This document shows, one piece after another, positions 5,460 to 5,553 of a stretch of DNA of 5,553 nt (the first letter of the stretch is position 1; every line of letters begins with the position of its first letter). Location of the stretch: positions 1 to 5,553 of the forward strand of contig JABEUO010000235.1 in the NCBI GenBank assembly GCA_013044415.1. Direction: 5' to 3'. Under the pieces are notes generated by a model. That model had not been told where the DNA came from. It was given only the letters and a program-made list of their open reading frames with translations, and did no database searches. Source of the stretch: Acidimicrobiaceae bacterium (GTDB lineage: Bacteria > Actinomycetota > Acidimicrobiia > Acidimicrobiales > Acidimicrobiaceae). The translations under genes were made by a program, and so were the position numbers.

Positions 5460-5553
5460 ACCGAACCAAACAACAAACCGAACCAAACAACAAACCGAAC
5501 CAAACAACAAACCGAACCAAACAACAAACCGAACCAAACAACTAACCGAACCA
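5457..5553. repeat. Second 17-bp tandem array, at least 5 units, running off the right edge
   Basis: Five perfect copies of CAAACCGAACCAAACAA start at 5457, 5474, 5491, 5508 and 5525; a sixth, starting CTAACCGAACCA at 5542, is cut by the window edge and carries one A-to-T change. The unit has no T and one G on the plus strand, so it contains no stop codon on either strand (every stop needs T and A), and no start codon on the plus strand. Plus-strand stops just upstream mean it is not translated from a local start on that strand. The unit is unrelated in sequence to the array at 2130 but has the same length. Confidence 0.95.

Overview
The window looks like bacterial chromosome of middling G+C. 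It holds two complete transport or enzyme genes, one complete binding-protein gene, one gene cut by the left edge, and two minisatellite-like arrays. The lipoprotein signal followed by a poly-serine linker, the TTG/GTG starts and the protein styles fit an actinobacterium, perhaps a lower-GC acidophilic lineage such as Acidimicrobiia. That placement is an inference from style only; no marker gene is present.

Layout. Minus strand, 1-1740: an ABC importer operon, read right to left. It starts with a -10-like box near 1731-1736, then a solute-binding lipoprotein (1692-541), then after 27 nt the N-terminal 171 codons of an inner-membrane permease (513 to the edge). Both genes start with TTG behind good Shine-Dalgarno sequences. 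A perfect 15-bp inverted repeat sits inside the first codons of the permease. 1693-2639: a gap of about 950 bp with no convincing gene. It contains a 10-bp palindrome and an array of 17-bp direct repeats (2130-2265) with a 68-bp higher-order repeat. Plus strand, 2640-3914: a divergent Nramp-family membrane transporter whose two metal-site motifs are altered. Minus strand, 5178-3943: a serine beta-lactamase-like hydrolase (EstB/class C fold) convergent with the transporter, 28 bp between stops. 5179-5553: non-coding leader of the hydrolase with an imperfect hairpin, then a second, unrelated 17-bp tandem array (5457 to the right edge) that lacks T on the plus strand.

How the parts relate. The binding protein and permease clearly work together as one importer; the second permease and ATPase expected for this type would lie beyond the left edge. 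The Nramp-like gene and the hydrolase are convergent and show no obvious shared pathway. I found no defence system, phage, transposase, tRNA, rRNA or CRISPR. The most unusual content is repeat structure: two sequence-unrelated arrays with the same 17-bp period on either side of the transporter/hydrolase pair, and the long hairpin built into the permease start.
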